Below are positions 1 to 13,528 of a stretch of 64,000 bases of DNA, piece by piece. The stretch lies in assembly GCA_034190875.2 (NCBI GenBank), contig CM067354.1, forward strand, positions 34,489,555 to 34,553,554, in the 5' to 3' direction. Both the position numbers and the translations under genes were made by a program. The stretch comes from Urechis unicinctus (taxonomy: Eukaryota; Annelida; Polychaeta; Xenopneusta; Urechidae). The notes beneath the pieces are model-generated. The model was given only the letters and a program-made list of their open reading frames with translations. It made no database searches and was not told the DNA's origin. Each line of letters starts with the position of its first letter. The first letter of the stretch is position 1.

Positions 1-2685
1 TCATAAGTAACTATTGGTTCTTTATCAACTGTGTCAAATGCAGCAAGGCTGCTTTGTCAAAGCCAATGGACAAACAAATGTGCACGACAGTTTACGCTCT
101 TGCCGTCGTTTTGCTGTATATGGAATAACAAAATATTGTGTTTACTTGCGCCGCATCAAAACTGTTTGTTGTTGGTGTTAACTGTATAAACCAAGACGCA
201 TACGATTATTCGACTTGTATTAGTTGATTCAACCATGGCTAATATGCTGTTTATCTTGCACGACAAAAACGTTCCAATATAAGGCATCCGTGTAGTGCTT
301 TGGAGCATTCCTCTACTCGATGAAAAAGCACATCAAGGGTTGCTATATTATGCAGCAGGGCCTGAAGTGAATCATATTTGTATCAATGTGATGAAGACTT
401 CATGGGAGTATATAATTCTCGGATTAATATTTTTCGTACTCAATATTTCTCGATACGACAGCGCCGGCAATGAACATAGTCGACTGTATCACCGATGCTG
501 GAGCACTGAAATTAAAATAATTTCATTCTTCCAATTGTATTCCATATCAAAACATTTTTGCTCACCACAGGGACCGTCAGTTGGACGTGGATGCTAACAA
601 CGCATATCGTTGCAGTTTATCGTGAATGAATGTAAATTCAGATTGTCAAGGTACAATTTCGCGGTTTGATCGCTTAACATCAATCAATGTACATGAGTAT
701 AATATTCTGACTAAATATCATAAAGACACTATGATCAGCTACCAACATAAAAACACATATGGCCTGGAGTAAACATGAGCGGAAGTTTGTGCCACACATT
801 TAGATGAGCATGTCAGCGGGTTGGCAGAAGCTGCAACAAATGCTGTCCTGCTGGGCCAAGCTTCGCACATCTATTAACGGGTCTGCCATCGATGTTTCAT
901 AATCGACTGATAGACCTCTTCGTCACGCTGATGTCGACACACGAATCCCGGGCCCTAACATTATCAAGACATTTGACACCGTTATCGTATACAATGTGAT
1001 GTTATAATACAAACTTCTGCATATATTTGACAGGCCGCAATTCTTAAGTTACATTAAGATTAAGGAAGCAGCTTGTGGCCAAAACATTGCTGTCTCAACT
1101 GTAACATTTTAATTCATGGTTTGCCGAAAGAGAATAGCGGAGCTAAAATTTAATTCTTATAATTACTGGTTCCTAAAATGCTGATATTACATTTGCGATA
1201 AGTTGGTGCGGCTAACGGGCTTGTAGAGCGATCGTTTTACTTTGTACAATATCTATCTACGTAATCTATTTGTCCCATCGGCTGGTAATGCATCTTCATA
1301 GACCCGTGGATGTGATTTGATGTCTTCTATGGTTTCTATAGTCATTTTTTACCGCTCGGAACAATTTAATACGGATCTTATGAATCATATTCAATATCCA
1401 TCATATCCATTTCATTCCGTTTAAGAGAGTAATCTCATCGGGACTTCAGTAGGATCAATGCAGTTTAGTAATAAATATACATTTGTGGTTGAACGTGACT
1501 TTTGTTTTATCTTAAGGCCGAAACAAAGGTCCACTTTCACTCATCGAACACATCAAAGGACAAACGTCATAGTTTGAGAAATCGCATGCATATGGCTAAA
1601 TGGTCAATCTGTTCATCAATATGTCGAGGAGGCTGAGGTTATTTCATGAAGAAACCCGTGTGAATCCCCCATTTGAAGACTGTTATTATGTTTGTATCTT
1701 AAGTCAACACAATTGAAGATAAACTGCTCGAAAAACACACTGAGCATATTGCTTTCTAATCGCATACTATATCGTGTATATACGTGTTTAATTCAAGCCT
1801 ATTTTTAGCGTTAGTAGTGCAATATTTCATAAAAAAACACAATATTGACGGATAACAAATATTACGGAACTCGCAATACGTTGGCGGGTGACGGGTTAGT
1901 CTTTTAATGCTATGACCCAAAGCCCAGAGGTGTAAAAGTCAATGCAATTACGAACATAAGGTGACACTATGGCGGCAGTGTGTCTGCAGAGCAACCGTGA
2001 CAAATATCCACCGCAATTGATAGCCGTGAAAAGTTATCCCTGTCATTTAGTTACCGCAGCAAGCATAGGTCAGGATGAAAGGGGCTGTTTTAAGAAACTG
2101 CTTTTACCTGCAACCAATTTATTAAATCAAGCAGACATACATACTAGAATCGATCAGTCGTAATAACTAACTAGGTTTTCCCTATGCATCACTGATTATT
2201 GACAAAAAATACATAAAGTCGGTCTGTTGCCTCATTGTGATGCTGAATAGTATACTAAAATAGTAAATAGAAAACTGTAGAATTTGATTCATTGATAGAT
2301 GATCGCCCATTTTGTTAGAGCAGTGCCATGTTTTACAAATGTATTAAAAGATCTGTCTAAGCACTATGTCTGTGCAAATATGAATACTATCGAGCTAGGC
2401 AGCACTTTGAATAATGTATTTGATTTGAAAGACATTGAATAAAAGAAGTGTATTTATACTAGATGAACTGGATAAAAATGATCCCTCGAATGATATATAC
2501 GATTATCGGTATCTGCTTCTTTGATAGAAATGCTTAATTAGACAAATACAAGATATTTGGACTTAATGCATTTATCATTGTACATGCGAGTACCAAATGA
2601 CCTTCTATGGTGGGACGTCGGCATTGCGACCGATATTGCGACATTATGTTTCTTTGAATGTTTCCATGTATTTATGTGTGTATGA

Positions 2686-2688
<3 letters not shown>
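1..2688. other. Unrecognised, apparently non-coding DNA
   Basis: No reading frame longer than about 100 codons, no domain, no RNA gene and no repeat was recognised here. The open frames present, for example 295-597 and 1969-2163, are the length expected by chance at this base composition and carry no recognisable motif. It could contain intronic or intergenic DNA of a large gene. Confidence 0.5.
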
Positions 2689-2718
<30 letters not shown>

Positions 2719-3151
2719 TGTATGTATGTATGTATGTATGTATGTATGTATGTATGTATGTATGTATGTATGTATGTATGTATGTATGTATGTATGTATG
2801 TATGTATGTATGTATGTATGTATGTATGTATGTATGTATGTATGTATGTATGTATGTATGTATGTATGTATGTATGTATGTATGTATGTATGTATGTATG
2901 TATGTATGTATGTATGTATGTGTATGTATGTATGTATGTATGTATGTATGTATGTATGTATGTATGTATGTATGTATGTATGTATGTGTATGTATGTATG
3001 TATGTATGTATGTATGTATGTATGTATGTATGTATGTATGTATGTATGTATGTATGTATGTATGTATGTATGTATGTATGTATGTATGTATGTATGTATG
3101 TATGTATGTATGTATGTATGTATGTATGTATGTATGTATGTATGTATGTAT
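2689..3151. repeat. (TATG)n microsatellite, about 463 bp
   Basis: A nearly pure tetranucleotide array of about 115 units. Only two interruptions are seen: an extra TG at about 2921 and another at about 2987. The 66-bp spacing suggests that part of the array, with its interruption, was duplicated internally. The left edge decays gradually (2671-2690, TGTG and GAATA variants) while the right edge is sharp. Frames through the array give meaningless Tyr-Val-Cys-Met or Tyr-Ile-His-Thr repeats and are not genes. Its flanks do not obviously match the (CATA)n arrays at 23.5 and 42.0 kb, although the motif is the reverse complement of theirs. Confidence 0.97.
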
Positions 3152-6100
3152 CAATTTGATATCATCGGCAGCCATATCAAGGATTATTAGTTTAATCGTA
3201 CTGATGTGGTAAATGTATAAACGTCGTGACTCACCTATATCACAGTGTAATTCTCTCATATATTCCGTTATGACGTCATTGTGTTGTCAGCATTCGCTAG
3301 AGAAAAAACCGTTCTTATAATTGATAGCACCTTACCTTATGTAGATGCAGAAAGGTTTTATCATACATCATATGCGATGACATTAATCTTATAAATTAGT
3401 CATAAATGTGATTCGCAGAATTCTTTATGAATATGTGATGCAACGAAAGTCTAGACAAGTTGTCTGCGCAGCAGCTTAATATAATGCCGACATGGAAATT
3501 AGTGATCAGGGGTTGTATTCATTGATCTACGATGTAAGCTTTAAGCAGGACTAATTCACGATGACGATGAAAAGTGTTTGTTTGACTGGTTCAAGACGAT
3601 CGCAGACGATGACCGAACATGAAATACGCAATAACAGCAAAACCTAGTCATCAGCTAGGCCCCTTATGGCTGTTTAGATACAATACAAGTCTTAAACAGT
3701 TTACCTATTACATTTTTCTAAGATATTGCAAAACACTCAAATCACAATTCCATTGTTGTTTTGTCAAGTACTTTGCAAAAGTTTTCCAGATGCTGTTCAT
3801 ACTGGTTCTTCATTCAGAGATTCTTATTCACACGGATATAGCCTGTGTTGGCGGATATGTACAATGTGCCTGCTCTGATAATCAGGTGCTTATGTACATC
3901 GAATAGCTGAAACTGTCCCGTAAATACATTATTATTTTTGTTGTTGTTAGGACACAGCGATTGTTCTTAACTGATACCCATTATTATATATTCATGTTTG
4001 CTCAGGTGCGTTGATGTCAAATAACTGCTTGTTGACTGTAAAGGTCAACTTGAGATTTAACTGCGGATAATGAAGGTATTGCAATGTTCACAGGGTCAAA
4101 ACCAACTTGTTAATTCCTCCTTTAAGAAGTTATACTACCTAAACTCGTTTATAAAACCTAAATGGCCACGTCACTCTCAATTTTGTATTTTGTTATATCT
4201 GTCACATGCCTCATAATTATTTTTGATGACGTCTGGTTAAATATTGCTTGTAATATCAAACTAAATGGTGTACTTATTGTATTACTTTTATATGACAACT
4301 CGCTTCATAAGGCTAAAGCGGGTGGCATTTAAAGATTCATTAAGCTGACTAGATGATAGAAGGTCAATACCATTCCTATTCGTGCGTCCTGCTGCATTTA
4401 AACTGCACTAAACATTGCTTGTTATCCTCGGAATAGAATTGTTTGACTAAGCATTCTTGCCCGTTTGAGATTTCAGGCGGTAACTGTGGGGTGTAATTGC
4501 ACCTACAGAATATACTGATCATGTACAGATGAGAGGGCTCTTGTACGTAGGCTGCTTACATAATTGGTAAGTAGGATTCTTATCAGTATTTCAAAGATAG
4601 CACTCATCGGCCGCCTTGACGTGTGATGGCAAGGATATCTATGAGCAGGTGCGGCATACTTTCGGGTCACATCAGATTGTGCGGCACAAGCAATGTCTGG
4701 CAAAGACAACATAAAACATATACATTTGCAATTCGTAAATTTATTACACATGCAAAGGGTTATGCATAATGTTATTTATCCTAATATTTAGCGTTTAAAT
4801 GATATCGAAATTATACGGCCAAATCTATTAACGTAGCACCTGGTTGTTAGTAATACACTCGAGCTTATCGAGTTTGGCCCTATAAGTTTGGATATCATTG
4901 CTCTGCATCGTGGGCCACCGGGTAAGTATAATCCGAGTTTGGCAAGTCAATTCCTTGGCCAGTTACGTCAGTTGAAAGCCACATGCTTATTCAAAATTGT
5001 ATTAACAGCCGCTACGGAAATGTAACGATGAAATGATGATGAAATCATGTCGAATTTTACATAGTTACTTAAAAACATAGGGAAACATGGATGCATTAAA
5101 CCACAGCATATTACCAACAACGAATTACCTAGGGCCTTTTAATGCCAATATCCAATTTCCTGGTACAAAACGGTAACGACTGAGAGAATTTATTTGAGGT
5201 TTTTCATACTTTTTCTAAGAACATTTCTATTACGCCTCGAATGATATAGTATTTGCAAAGATCATCGCATCAAACAGTCGCCAGCCTTAGAAATATGCTG
5301 GTGGGATTGGTCGCATGTTTTCTATGCATTAATGGCATCACTGTCTGCGTGCGTGTAAAAGAAGCGGATGTAATTGAGTTATCCAGCCAGCATTACTTTT
5401 CACATAGGAATATTTGATGCTTCTTCTAAGTTATTCTACTGTGACACGTGTCGAATTTGCTAGCAGCATGTCTTTTCCTATCGTTAAGATCTATATATCA
5501 AGCCATGCGTCTTTATATCTTCTTCTGCATAACATAATACGTGGTGATGATCCAGTTTCAGGTATAATAATTTTTCTGTAATAGTTTTTCTGTAAGAAAT
5601 CGTATAAAATATAGATCACTTGTTTTCCACCAGTGAAGCTATTTGTTAAAATGTGTATTTAATCATATGCCTGTTGCCTACATTAAATAAAGACAGCTTA
5701 AAAGAGGACAGATATATATCCCACAAATGAACGAGTGGCTTCATTTTGTGACTACTCAATACAAGTTCCGATCCGCTCAATGCAAACATGTAATTAATGT
5801 TTTTGATGGTATCGATATTCGACACGAGGAAAAGATGGAAATGGTGTTGGATTAGGGCAATGATAATCATCGCTGCTGTTATATTATCAACATGAACAAG
5901 CGAACAAAATATCATTTCCTACCCCCCAGCAACTATTTTAAATGAGCGACAATGCGAAGCCTCTAGTTATTTTTCAAATTAGCACCCATAGGTGGCCGTT
6001 GAAAACCATTTCATTCGAGGTTTTGTATCACATTGGCGGTTACCATTCGACGCATTCTCTGTAATATCTGAAATATCCATATCTGAACCTGACTTTCGTT

Positions 6101-8590
6101 CGATTACATAGTGCATTCTAACTTCATACACGCCTGTTAGGTTGATGGTTGAATGCGTCCTTGTACACTACAACAATGGGATGCGACCGTTTTAGCTGGT
6201 CCACATGTTATAAAATGCAAGTGTAATGCAGCCTTCTTAGTACGTAGGTTGTGATTGCTGTATTTAGAATATTAGCAATGGCTATATATAAGAGGAGCTT
6301 ATGTCGACCATGGAGTCAGGGGTATACTTTTGGTTATTAAACACACATAATGACTTTCAAATGTGTCAAGCAGAGGTTCAATGTAAAAGCGTTGACGACG
6401 CTAACGTTCTATTGTATCAACTTAGCGCTACTCATGCCTCTGAACAAGTTCAAGTAGGCGCTACCTTGCATGTGCGTGACATATAATGCACCACATTATC
6501 AAGTATACTGCAATGATATTAACCAGCCCTTAGGGAACTTACATATGCGTAGCAAACATATTAGTGTTGCCCATGTCTGAATCGACCGCCTCGGCAGGCG
6601 TTTTGGTACAGCTGTGCAATCGCATTGTTGTTTGTTGGTTCATTTAAGTATTGTACGAAAAGTTGGTGGGCCACGGAAATATCTGTGGCTAAGTCGAACT
6701 ATTTAACTTTCTACTGCTGGTACGACCGGATATTCTAAAGGATTAAATTGAACATGATATTCTTACCTTCGCAGTTCGCGGATTGATATACATTTACGGG
6801 TACATTCAATTTGTAATGTCTGATTATGTCCAAGCCGCGAGATACATTTGTGCGTCAGCGGTTGGTATTTTTTCATTTGTGGAGAAGCTACCTTAGTTAA
6901 ACCTTCTATGCATCAAATTATGAACAATTTTGAAATATACAGGAAGTTTGTGAGAATATAGGCTTATACTTGCCTATCGTAACTAACTTCTATAGCTTAA
7001 TTGGTTGTTGGAGAATACAACTCTAACTGAGTGAGTTAAATATGATTCCATCAATGGTCTTTAGTATCGATATCATCATGAATATAAAAGTCAATTTACA
7101 TTGAAGCAATGTGCAGCCACGAGCGCATGCAACTTATCAGGAGGAGCTTTTTAGCCTTCAGATACATGTCATTCCACTACATCGATATAAAAACCTGATC
7201 CACTCCTTCGTAGGACGAATCCACAATGAATCAATATATATATCATAACCATTTATCCAATGACCTTAGCACTGGCAGAATTAGAAAGGTTAGTTTGGAG
7301 CTATTACATGCGGGTTTCTGTCCAGATATTTCAAGTGACGCGAATGCTCGTGTAATGTCGAAAGGAGGAAGTTCGACTCTTTTGACAATGCAAGAACGCC
7401 AGGATGCAATATATGCAGCCATATGCATTACAATCTTGCCTGTGATGGACCTAGTTGTATATGATAACATTAAAATAGTAATGCACAGCTGTACCCAATA
7501 TATATATTGTGGCACGCAAATAGTTTAATGGTTCACTTCATTAGCCATTTGTAAATCATTATAAAAGGATGTCATATGTTTTAACTATAAGCATAAACAT
7601 ATAATGGTGCCGTACATGGCCCAGTGCTATAGCGGCATGGATATATAACGCTCTTTTATTGTTGCAAATCAATGCACATCACTTGATATGAGCTGCTTTA
7701 CTATCTTAAATCGTCTTGCATTATTACCCTATCCATGTTGCGCTAAACGCTAGACGTGACAGTTCCAGCACCATCATACATGCAGTGTATAGGCTAAAGG
7801 TTATAGAAGGCGGACAGCTGTTGATACCGCTAGTTTTTGATTCCACCGCGGAATGATTCGTAAAGGCAACGGATGGGTTGCTGCCATTCACGCATTTGAT
7901 AGTGACTACGGTGGCACAGCAGATTCTTAGGTAGCCCAACAGACCGACAGTCGATTGGGTGTTCCCTTGTTGATCTAACTGGAAAATCCTATTTTATCAG
8001 TAGATTGACAAACATGCTTAATCTAGCATCACTTATCACGTTACAAATACGTACTGAGAGGAATTTAAAGCCACCAACGGTGAGAGTATTGACTGAATTT
8101 AATTGATATGGTTATTTAATTTAACCGATCTCCGGGCGAACCCCTTACGGCGAAATTCCGCTCCAAATTCTGCTAGTTGCCAACAACCGGTCCCTTCTAT
8201 CACTGGGTCGTAAACGACCTCGCGGATTTTTTTTCCATACCGTTATTGTCACTATCTGCCTGATAATACTTTTCACAAGTGGGTCAATTTATACTAGATG
8301 TATACCTTATAACTTTACTATTTAGTTGCCTTTTCCTTTCTTTTATTCAGCATCATAACAAGTCCGTTTCAAACCGACTTACATTGCGCAATCTCGCCTC
8401 CGTATTTGAAATAAGTTCGAAAAGTTAATCACCTCCCACATTTTAGGCAATTATGCATATTTGCAAGTTGTTACGGTTTTATGAGACTCATTAACCGTAC
8501 ATAATAACGATAAATTATAAATTGGGCTTGTAACATTAAGTGGACATCGTGATGGTAAGGTCTAATCATCGAATTTTCTACACTGGAGAG
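3152..8590. other. Unrecognised, apparently non-coding DNA
   Basis: About 5.4 kb in which no gene, RNA or mobile element was recognised. The frame at 7226-7528 (100 codons) and its antisense at 7243-7515 are both open, which is typical of chance open frames. Neither carries a motif that I can identify. Confidence 0.45.
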
Positions 8591-8593
8591 GCC

Positions 8594-8783
8594 ATGCTTG
8601 AGAACCAAGAGGGAGCACAAGTTCCTCTTGGTTCAATAAGCTATTCCAAGGCCACATATTCAATCGGCACCAATTTCCGAGACATTTATACAGTGTCTGT
8701 CGAGAGCATTGCGAATTAATGCTTACGTATTGTTTTATGAAGAGTAATGGATAATTATCTTTAGCAAAAAGGTTCTCAAGCAT
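8594..8783. repeat. Nested inverted repeats (hairpin inside a larger stem)
   Basis: Two inverted repeats are nested. The outer pair is a perfect 13-bp match (ATGCTTGAGAACC at 8594-8606 against its reverse complement at 8771-8783), with about 165 bp between the arms. The inner pair is a perfect 11-bp stem (GAACCAAGAGG at 8602-8612 with CCTCTTGGTTC at 8624-8634) around an 11-nt loop. The outer left arm overlaps the inner left arm, so the two pairings are mutually exclusive in a transcript. Possible origins are a small non-autonomous transposon, a processed hairpin RNA or chance. No target-site duplication was found. Confidence 0.6.
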
Positions 8784-10140
8784 AACATGTTTTTACCTTT
8801 TAAATAGTGATACTAAATATGCATGAGCTATAGTCAAAATAACAAGGGCATGTCCAGAAAGTCAGTCTAATTAGGTATGCTTGCAGCGAGGTAGTCCCCA
8901 CTTTATCAAGCTAATGCTCGTCGATCGTGAAAGCTCCTTGATGACCCTGTTGAATTGCGGTTTTTTTTACAGAACGTTAAGGTACCGCTCTATTAGAGAC
9001 GACGCACTAATCACTTCTTTATCGCTTAAATATATCAAAGATATACATTTTAGTACACTTATTATACATGCAACGTTTTAGGGATGCATGGGGAGCTTTA
9101 TATTGGCAACCCTTACACAAGAATTTATCAAACTATCGCCATTGAATACGTATAACGGGAATGCATACTGAAAGGGGTGCTTTTTTGCCGGTAATTGGAC
9201 ATATTAATATCTGAGTCTGGGCCTAGAAACAGTGTTGGGCGGGGACAGTTATAAAACATTGGCACATAAATAAACAGCAAGCACCGTTTACAAAAATCTG
9301 GACACGCATAATTATGTTGCACATTACAGGCGTAGTATTGTATGCATAGTTAACCGCACGAATGGCTACGCCTTTCCGACACCCAATGTTTGCGTGTGTG
9401 GGCATACACATATCGCACACGCTATAAGAGCTTAATCTTGCGTTACGCTTTATGGTCATATACGGCGTGCATTATATTGGTCTTGCCCTTTTACGACGCA
9501 GATTCTACGTCTATCTTATCTCGTTTTCGTCATGCGGGCTGGTTACTGCAAAAAATGAGGTAAGCTATTTGCTGGCCCACCGTTTTGTTAATGCATTTGA
9601 TTGTGGGCCCATCGATGAATTCATTTGTTCGCCTAGTGTCAGATGAGCACCAAATTTCGTCATAGCACACGTGCAGCTTAGTGACGGCTTAACGATGATT
9701 CAGCTGTTATGACGTACATACATATTGTTCTAGATAGCAAATACAAAATATGTTACATGACATAAAACACATGCACCGGTCCTGTCGATCTCAGTCTTTG
9801 ATTTGATTTGGCTAGACGTTATTTGTCACTCTAGGCCCCATAGCACATTAAGTAAATGTATTTAGTCACCTGTTTAAAAATCGAAAATACTGATTGTTTT
9901 ATTCAAGTTGAATGTTGATCGCAAATTGCATGGGCAACGTAAGCTCTTATGGCTTTCATACAGTTGTAAGTATGCTTTGTGGTGCTTGTATTACGATGCC
10001 GCCGTGCTAAAACTTTCCAATAAATAATTTACATAATTTTCATTTACAGCAAATTCATCAATAAATTGATCGTTATTTATGCTATTCAAACGGTTCACTG
10101 TTGACAAGCGCCGAGGTGGGAAAATGCCAACGGTAAATGC
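8784..10140. other. Unrecognised DNA upstream of the polymerase relic
   Basis: No gene or repeat was recognised. If the relic at 10167 belonged to a longer Polinton, the amino-terminal polymerase region would lie here on the + strand, but I could not identify it in any frame by eye. Decay or truncation is therefore likely. Confidence 0.4.
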
Positions 10141-10166
10141 ATTCACGAGGCTCAGCTTGCATATAA

Positions 10167-10487
10167 TTGCTTTTCATTGTCTTCATTAACAAAAGCACAA
10201 TAAACATCGCGACAAACGATGGGACGTGTACCAGCTTCAACATTCATATATTGCCTTAGTATTTGCTGCTTAAGAGCACTGATGTGGAACTAGAGTTATT
10301 CACCGACTATGACAAACATCTAATCAATGAGAAGGGCCTGCACGTTAGGAAAAACATGGCACCACGTCGCCACGCTATAGCTAATAACCCGCATGTGGAG
10401 GGCTCTGAGCAGGATAAGCCAGCGAGCTACATCCAGTACCTTTACGCTAACAACAACGTATCCATGAATTTCAAATTCAGGGTGTGA
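10167..10487 (+). pseudogene. Relic of a Polinton/Maverick-type protein-primed family B DNA polymerase
   Basis: The active protein would copy the transposon DNA from a terminal-protein primer. The best-preserved stretch is a 74-codon open frame from 10263. It shows TDYDKHL (residues 14-20), NEKGL (22-26), RRHAIANNP (35-43), VEG (45-47) and DKPASYIQYLYANN (51-64), in the order and spacing of the conserved segment leading into polymerase motif A of this family. Weaker matches run upstream, in frame at 10167-10190 (LLFIVFIN) and in another frame at 10205-10267 (HRDKRWDVYQLQHSY), so there are at least two frameshifts. At the motif A position expected to hold the catalytic aspartate there is Tyr61 (codon 10443-10445), a one-base GAC-to-TAC difference. 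The conserved block right after motif A is missing and a stop follows at 10485. Only about a tenth of a polymerase remains. No integrase, packaging ATPase, capsid gene or terminal inverted repeat was recognised nearby. It is a dead fragment. Confidence 0.82.
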
Positions 10488-13400
10488 TTATATGAATATC
10501 ATTGAAAGGTCTTTTATTTTATATAATTAATTGATACATGTAATTTACAATAAATCTTCAATTGAGTACTCTTAATATCGTGAAGATAAAATTGTTTTGT
10601 AACCTAGTCATGTTTGTCTCTTTCATTAAGCAAGTTAATAATGGAACCGTGGATTCACACTGAGTGCAGAAATAAAATGGACTTGAAACAACACTCATAC
10701 CACTGAAAACACAACCTCTCAGAGTGTATTATAACATTCTGATTACAAAACAACATACATCTGGTATATGCAATGAAGCTGGATTTAGCAAGGCCAGTAC
10801 AGACGCAGGAGTAAGGTTTGTCCCTGGTTCTAAACGACGGGTGCACTTTCAATTAACTGCAGGTCGTCAGAACTAAACACAACATCTGGTGAGCATGTTA
10901 CAAGGCAATGTTGGCCGGATCTGGGAAAGCACGGCTCCGAGTCAACCCGGCATGTTGTGCTTGGTCAGGTTGAATATTATTGCTCATGTATGCCGTGGTT
11001 AATGGCTTTGAGAATAAGAATCTAAATGTGGGATTGTGACAAAATGCCTTATTGTACCATGTCCGTTTTGATTGTGGTTATTTGTGCATAGCGTAAAATA
11101 AATGTAGGACTACAACCTCTAACAATGAACATTCCAATGTGCCAAGCTTCGTCAACAAAAGTTTGTCCCCGAGTTTTGTCCCTCACATCTTACTGCATTG
11201 AGTCTCCATGTGTGGGCGAGCCTTTCATAAATGCTGGAGACAATCATCTCGTTGTGGAGAAAGTTACAAAGAAATTGTGGTCATTGACAATCACACGCTA
11301 GTTGTTGTTGCTGGGTACTGAAGAATGCAGCGTGTAGACATGCGGCATGTGAAACGAGTGTTTTAAAAAGATTGTATCTTGAGCGTGGCCTTCTAAAGCG
11401 ATCACAGTGGTCATCGGTCATTATGTTTAAATATCTACGAGCTAGCTTGCGTTTCCAAACAATCATGCCATCTGTATTTGCAAATTGATATTCGAGCGAT
11501 TCGGAAATATTAAAAGAATTTCGACGGCACCAATGACTGCGGAGATGTTTTGTCGTGTGCTGACACGAAGATACCAAACTGACTTATTTCAATGTTATGA
11601 GATATAAATGTTTTCAGATAAACATCGTATACCCACAGCTCAAAAAAGGGAGTGCTTCAAGTTATGTCTGGCAATTTCGCCGCTTGCTGTTATCGATATA
11701 TTACCCATTCTCATTTGCTTTTATTATTCATGTAAGACTCCACATTTTCAAGGTTGATGTGGGCATCACGAAAACTTGTGCAATTTAGTCGCGACATTCC
11801 TGGTCATATAAACCTTTTTCAGAGAATGTCATTCGATCGCCGACCGTGTCGTGCTTGCGTGAGTAGATGATGTCATTTGCGAGGCAATAGAGTGGCATAG
11901 TTGAGAACATTCTTTTCATGTTAAATGAATTCAGTATTTAGCATTTTAACAAGGATAACATTAAAATCAAGAGTAGATCTATTTCTTACCATTTAATAAA
12001 AATGTATTGTAATGTTTATCCTAGAGCTTGAAGTTGATGCAATTTGATACTTCGTGGGTTAACTATTCTGTTCTGCTTGCTGACATACATCAAAGGTGCA
12101 AAAGCAAAGGAAACATAACATAAAGAATAAAGAAAATGATGTCGTACACAAACAAGCCTACACGGCTCAGTAGGTACGTCTGTAATGTGTCAAAAACCTA
12201 ATGTCGGCACACGTACAGGTGCAGACGCGCTGATCAATCGCTTACACAAGTTATCACCTCAGAGATAGCACGACACCCTTTTTAGATATCCTAAAATGGA
12301 GATGGGGGTGGGGGCTAAAAAACACTTTGAACCGAAAAAAGTTATATTTGTGCTAACTGCTCTAATACCGAGTAAGGTTCTGGCCTAGGAGAATAATTTC
12401 GGTAGTTTCTTAAAGATCTTGCAACCGCTTATCATTAAGAGATAGCACCAGACGATCATGAATGGGCTACTATGACGCCTTATTCACAGTAACCAATGTT
12501 AATCATCCGTCGTAAAATATATACCGGAAACATTTAGGGAGGAAAAGTTAGATAACTATTACTACAATGAAACTTATCGAATAATTTATCAACCAGGCGT
12601 TCTGTGTATGTAATGGTACTAAAATCGCCACTTCTGATCCGATATATGTACTGTACTTGGCCTAGCTTAGCGTGTTTTATGAGGTTTCAAACAAACGGCT
12701 ATTTGAAAAACGTATGGTATCATTGACGTAGATTATTATCAGCAAATAGATTCTTTACTAATTGAGGTTAGGGTGACACTTGTGGTCTGTTACCACCAGC
12801 ACTGTCCGTTTGTTACGTTTAAGTAGTTGTAGCGATAGCGATGCAGGATATTGGTGTTGTGGGGCTGTAGTTAAGACCCATTACATGGAATCAATCTAAT
12901 GTACTGGGTTTCTCCAGTTGTATCTCATACATGGTACAGAAAATGAATTAACTGTCGCTGCAATTCACGTTTAGTGCCCAGCATTACCCCAGACAGACGT
13001 TCATATACAAATTTTTCTCGGAAAAGTATATTTACAAATCTATTTTCTCTTCCACAAAATAGCATACAACTTTGTTTAAAATTACATTCGAGCTCAACAA
13101 AGCGCCTTTTATATCCTCTTCGCTCATTATTTGCCTAGTAAACCTCGTCTTTTCAATATACCGCAGGCCTGGTACATATAAGTCGACCCGAAAATGATTG
13201 TGCAATACAACCTTCAGTGCGGCTTTTGAACTCCTTATTTAGAGATTTTGTATATACAACATCGATTATTACAGATAAAAGTGCTGACATTATTTGCAAC
13301 CGTCTCATATTCAGTTTCACCAAGAAGTGTTGAATAGGATGCGAACACGATAAAAATGAAGCATTACAAATCATCATTCTAAGTTCATAGTCGAAAGCCT

Positions 13401-13528
13401 TGATACTTTGATTAAATTGACAATGAATGAACCGTTAGCTGCAAAGCCCCGTCTTCAATAGATCGCACGGTAAACAATAGGTCGCTCTTGTGTAAACGCA
13501 TATCTCTATTAGATTTAAACCAACATAT
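10488..13528. other. Unrecognised DNA downstream of the polymerase relic
   Basis: The carboxy-terminal polymerase motifs should follow here if the element were intact, but I could not recognise them in any frame. No other gene, RNA or repeat is supported. The open frame at 11281-11577 (minus, 98 codons) has no recognisable feature. Confidence 0.4.

Noticed and set aside
2597..3259. Open frames of 150-197 codons through the TATG array
   Set aside because: They are the periodic translation of a tetranucleotide repeat, open in several frames on both strands.
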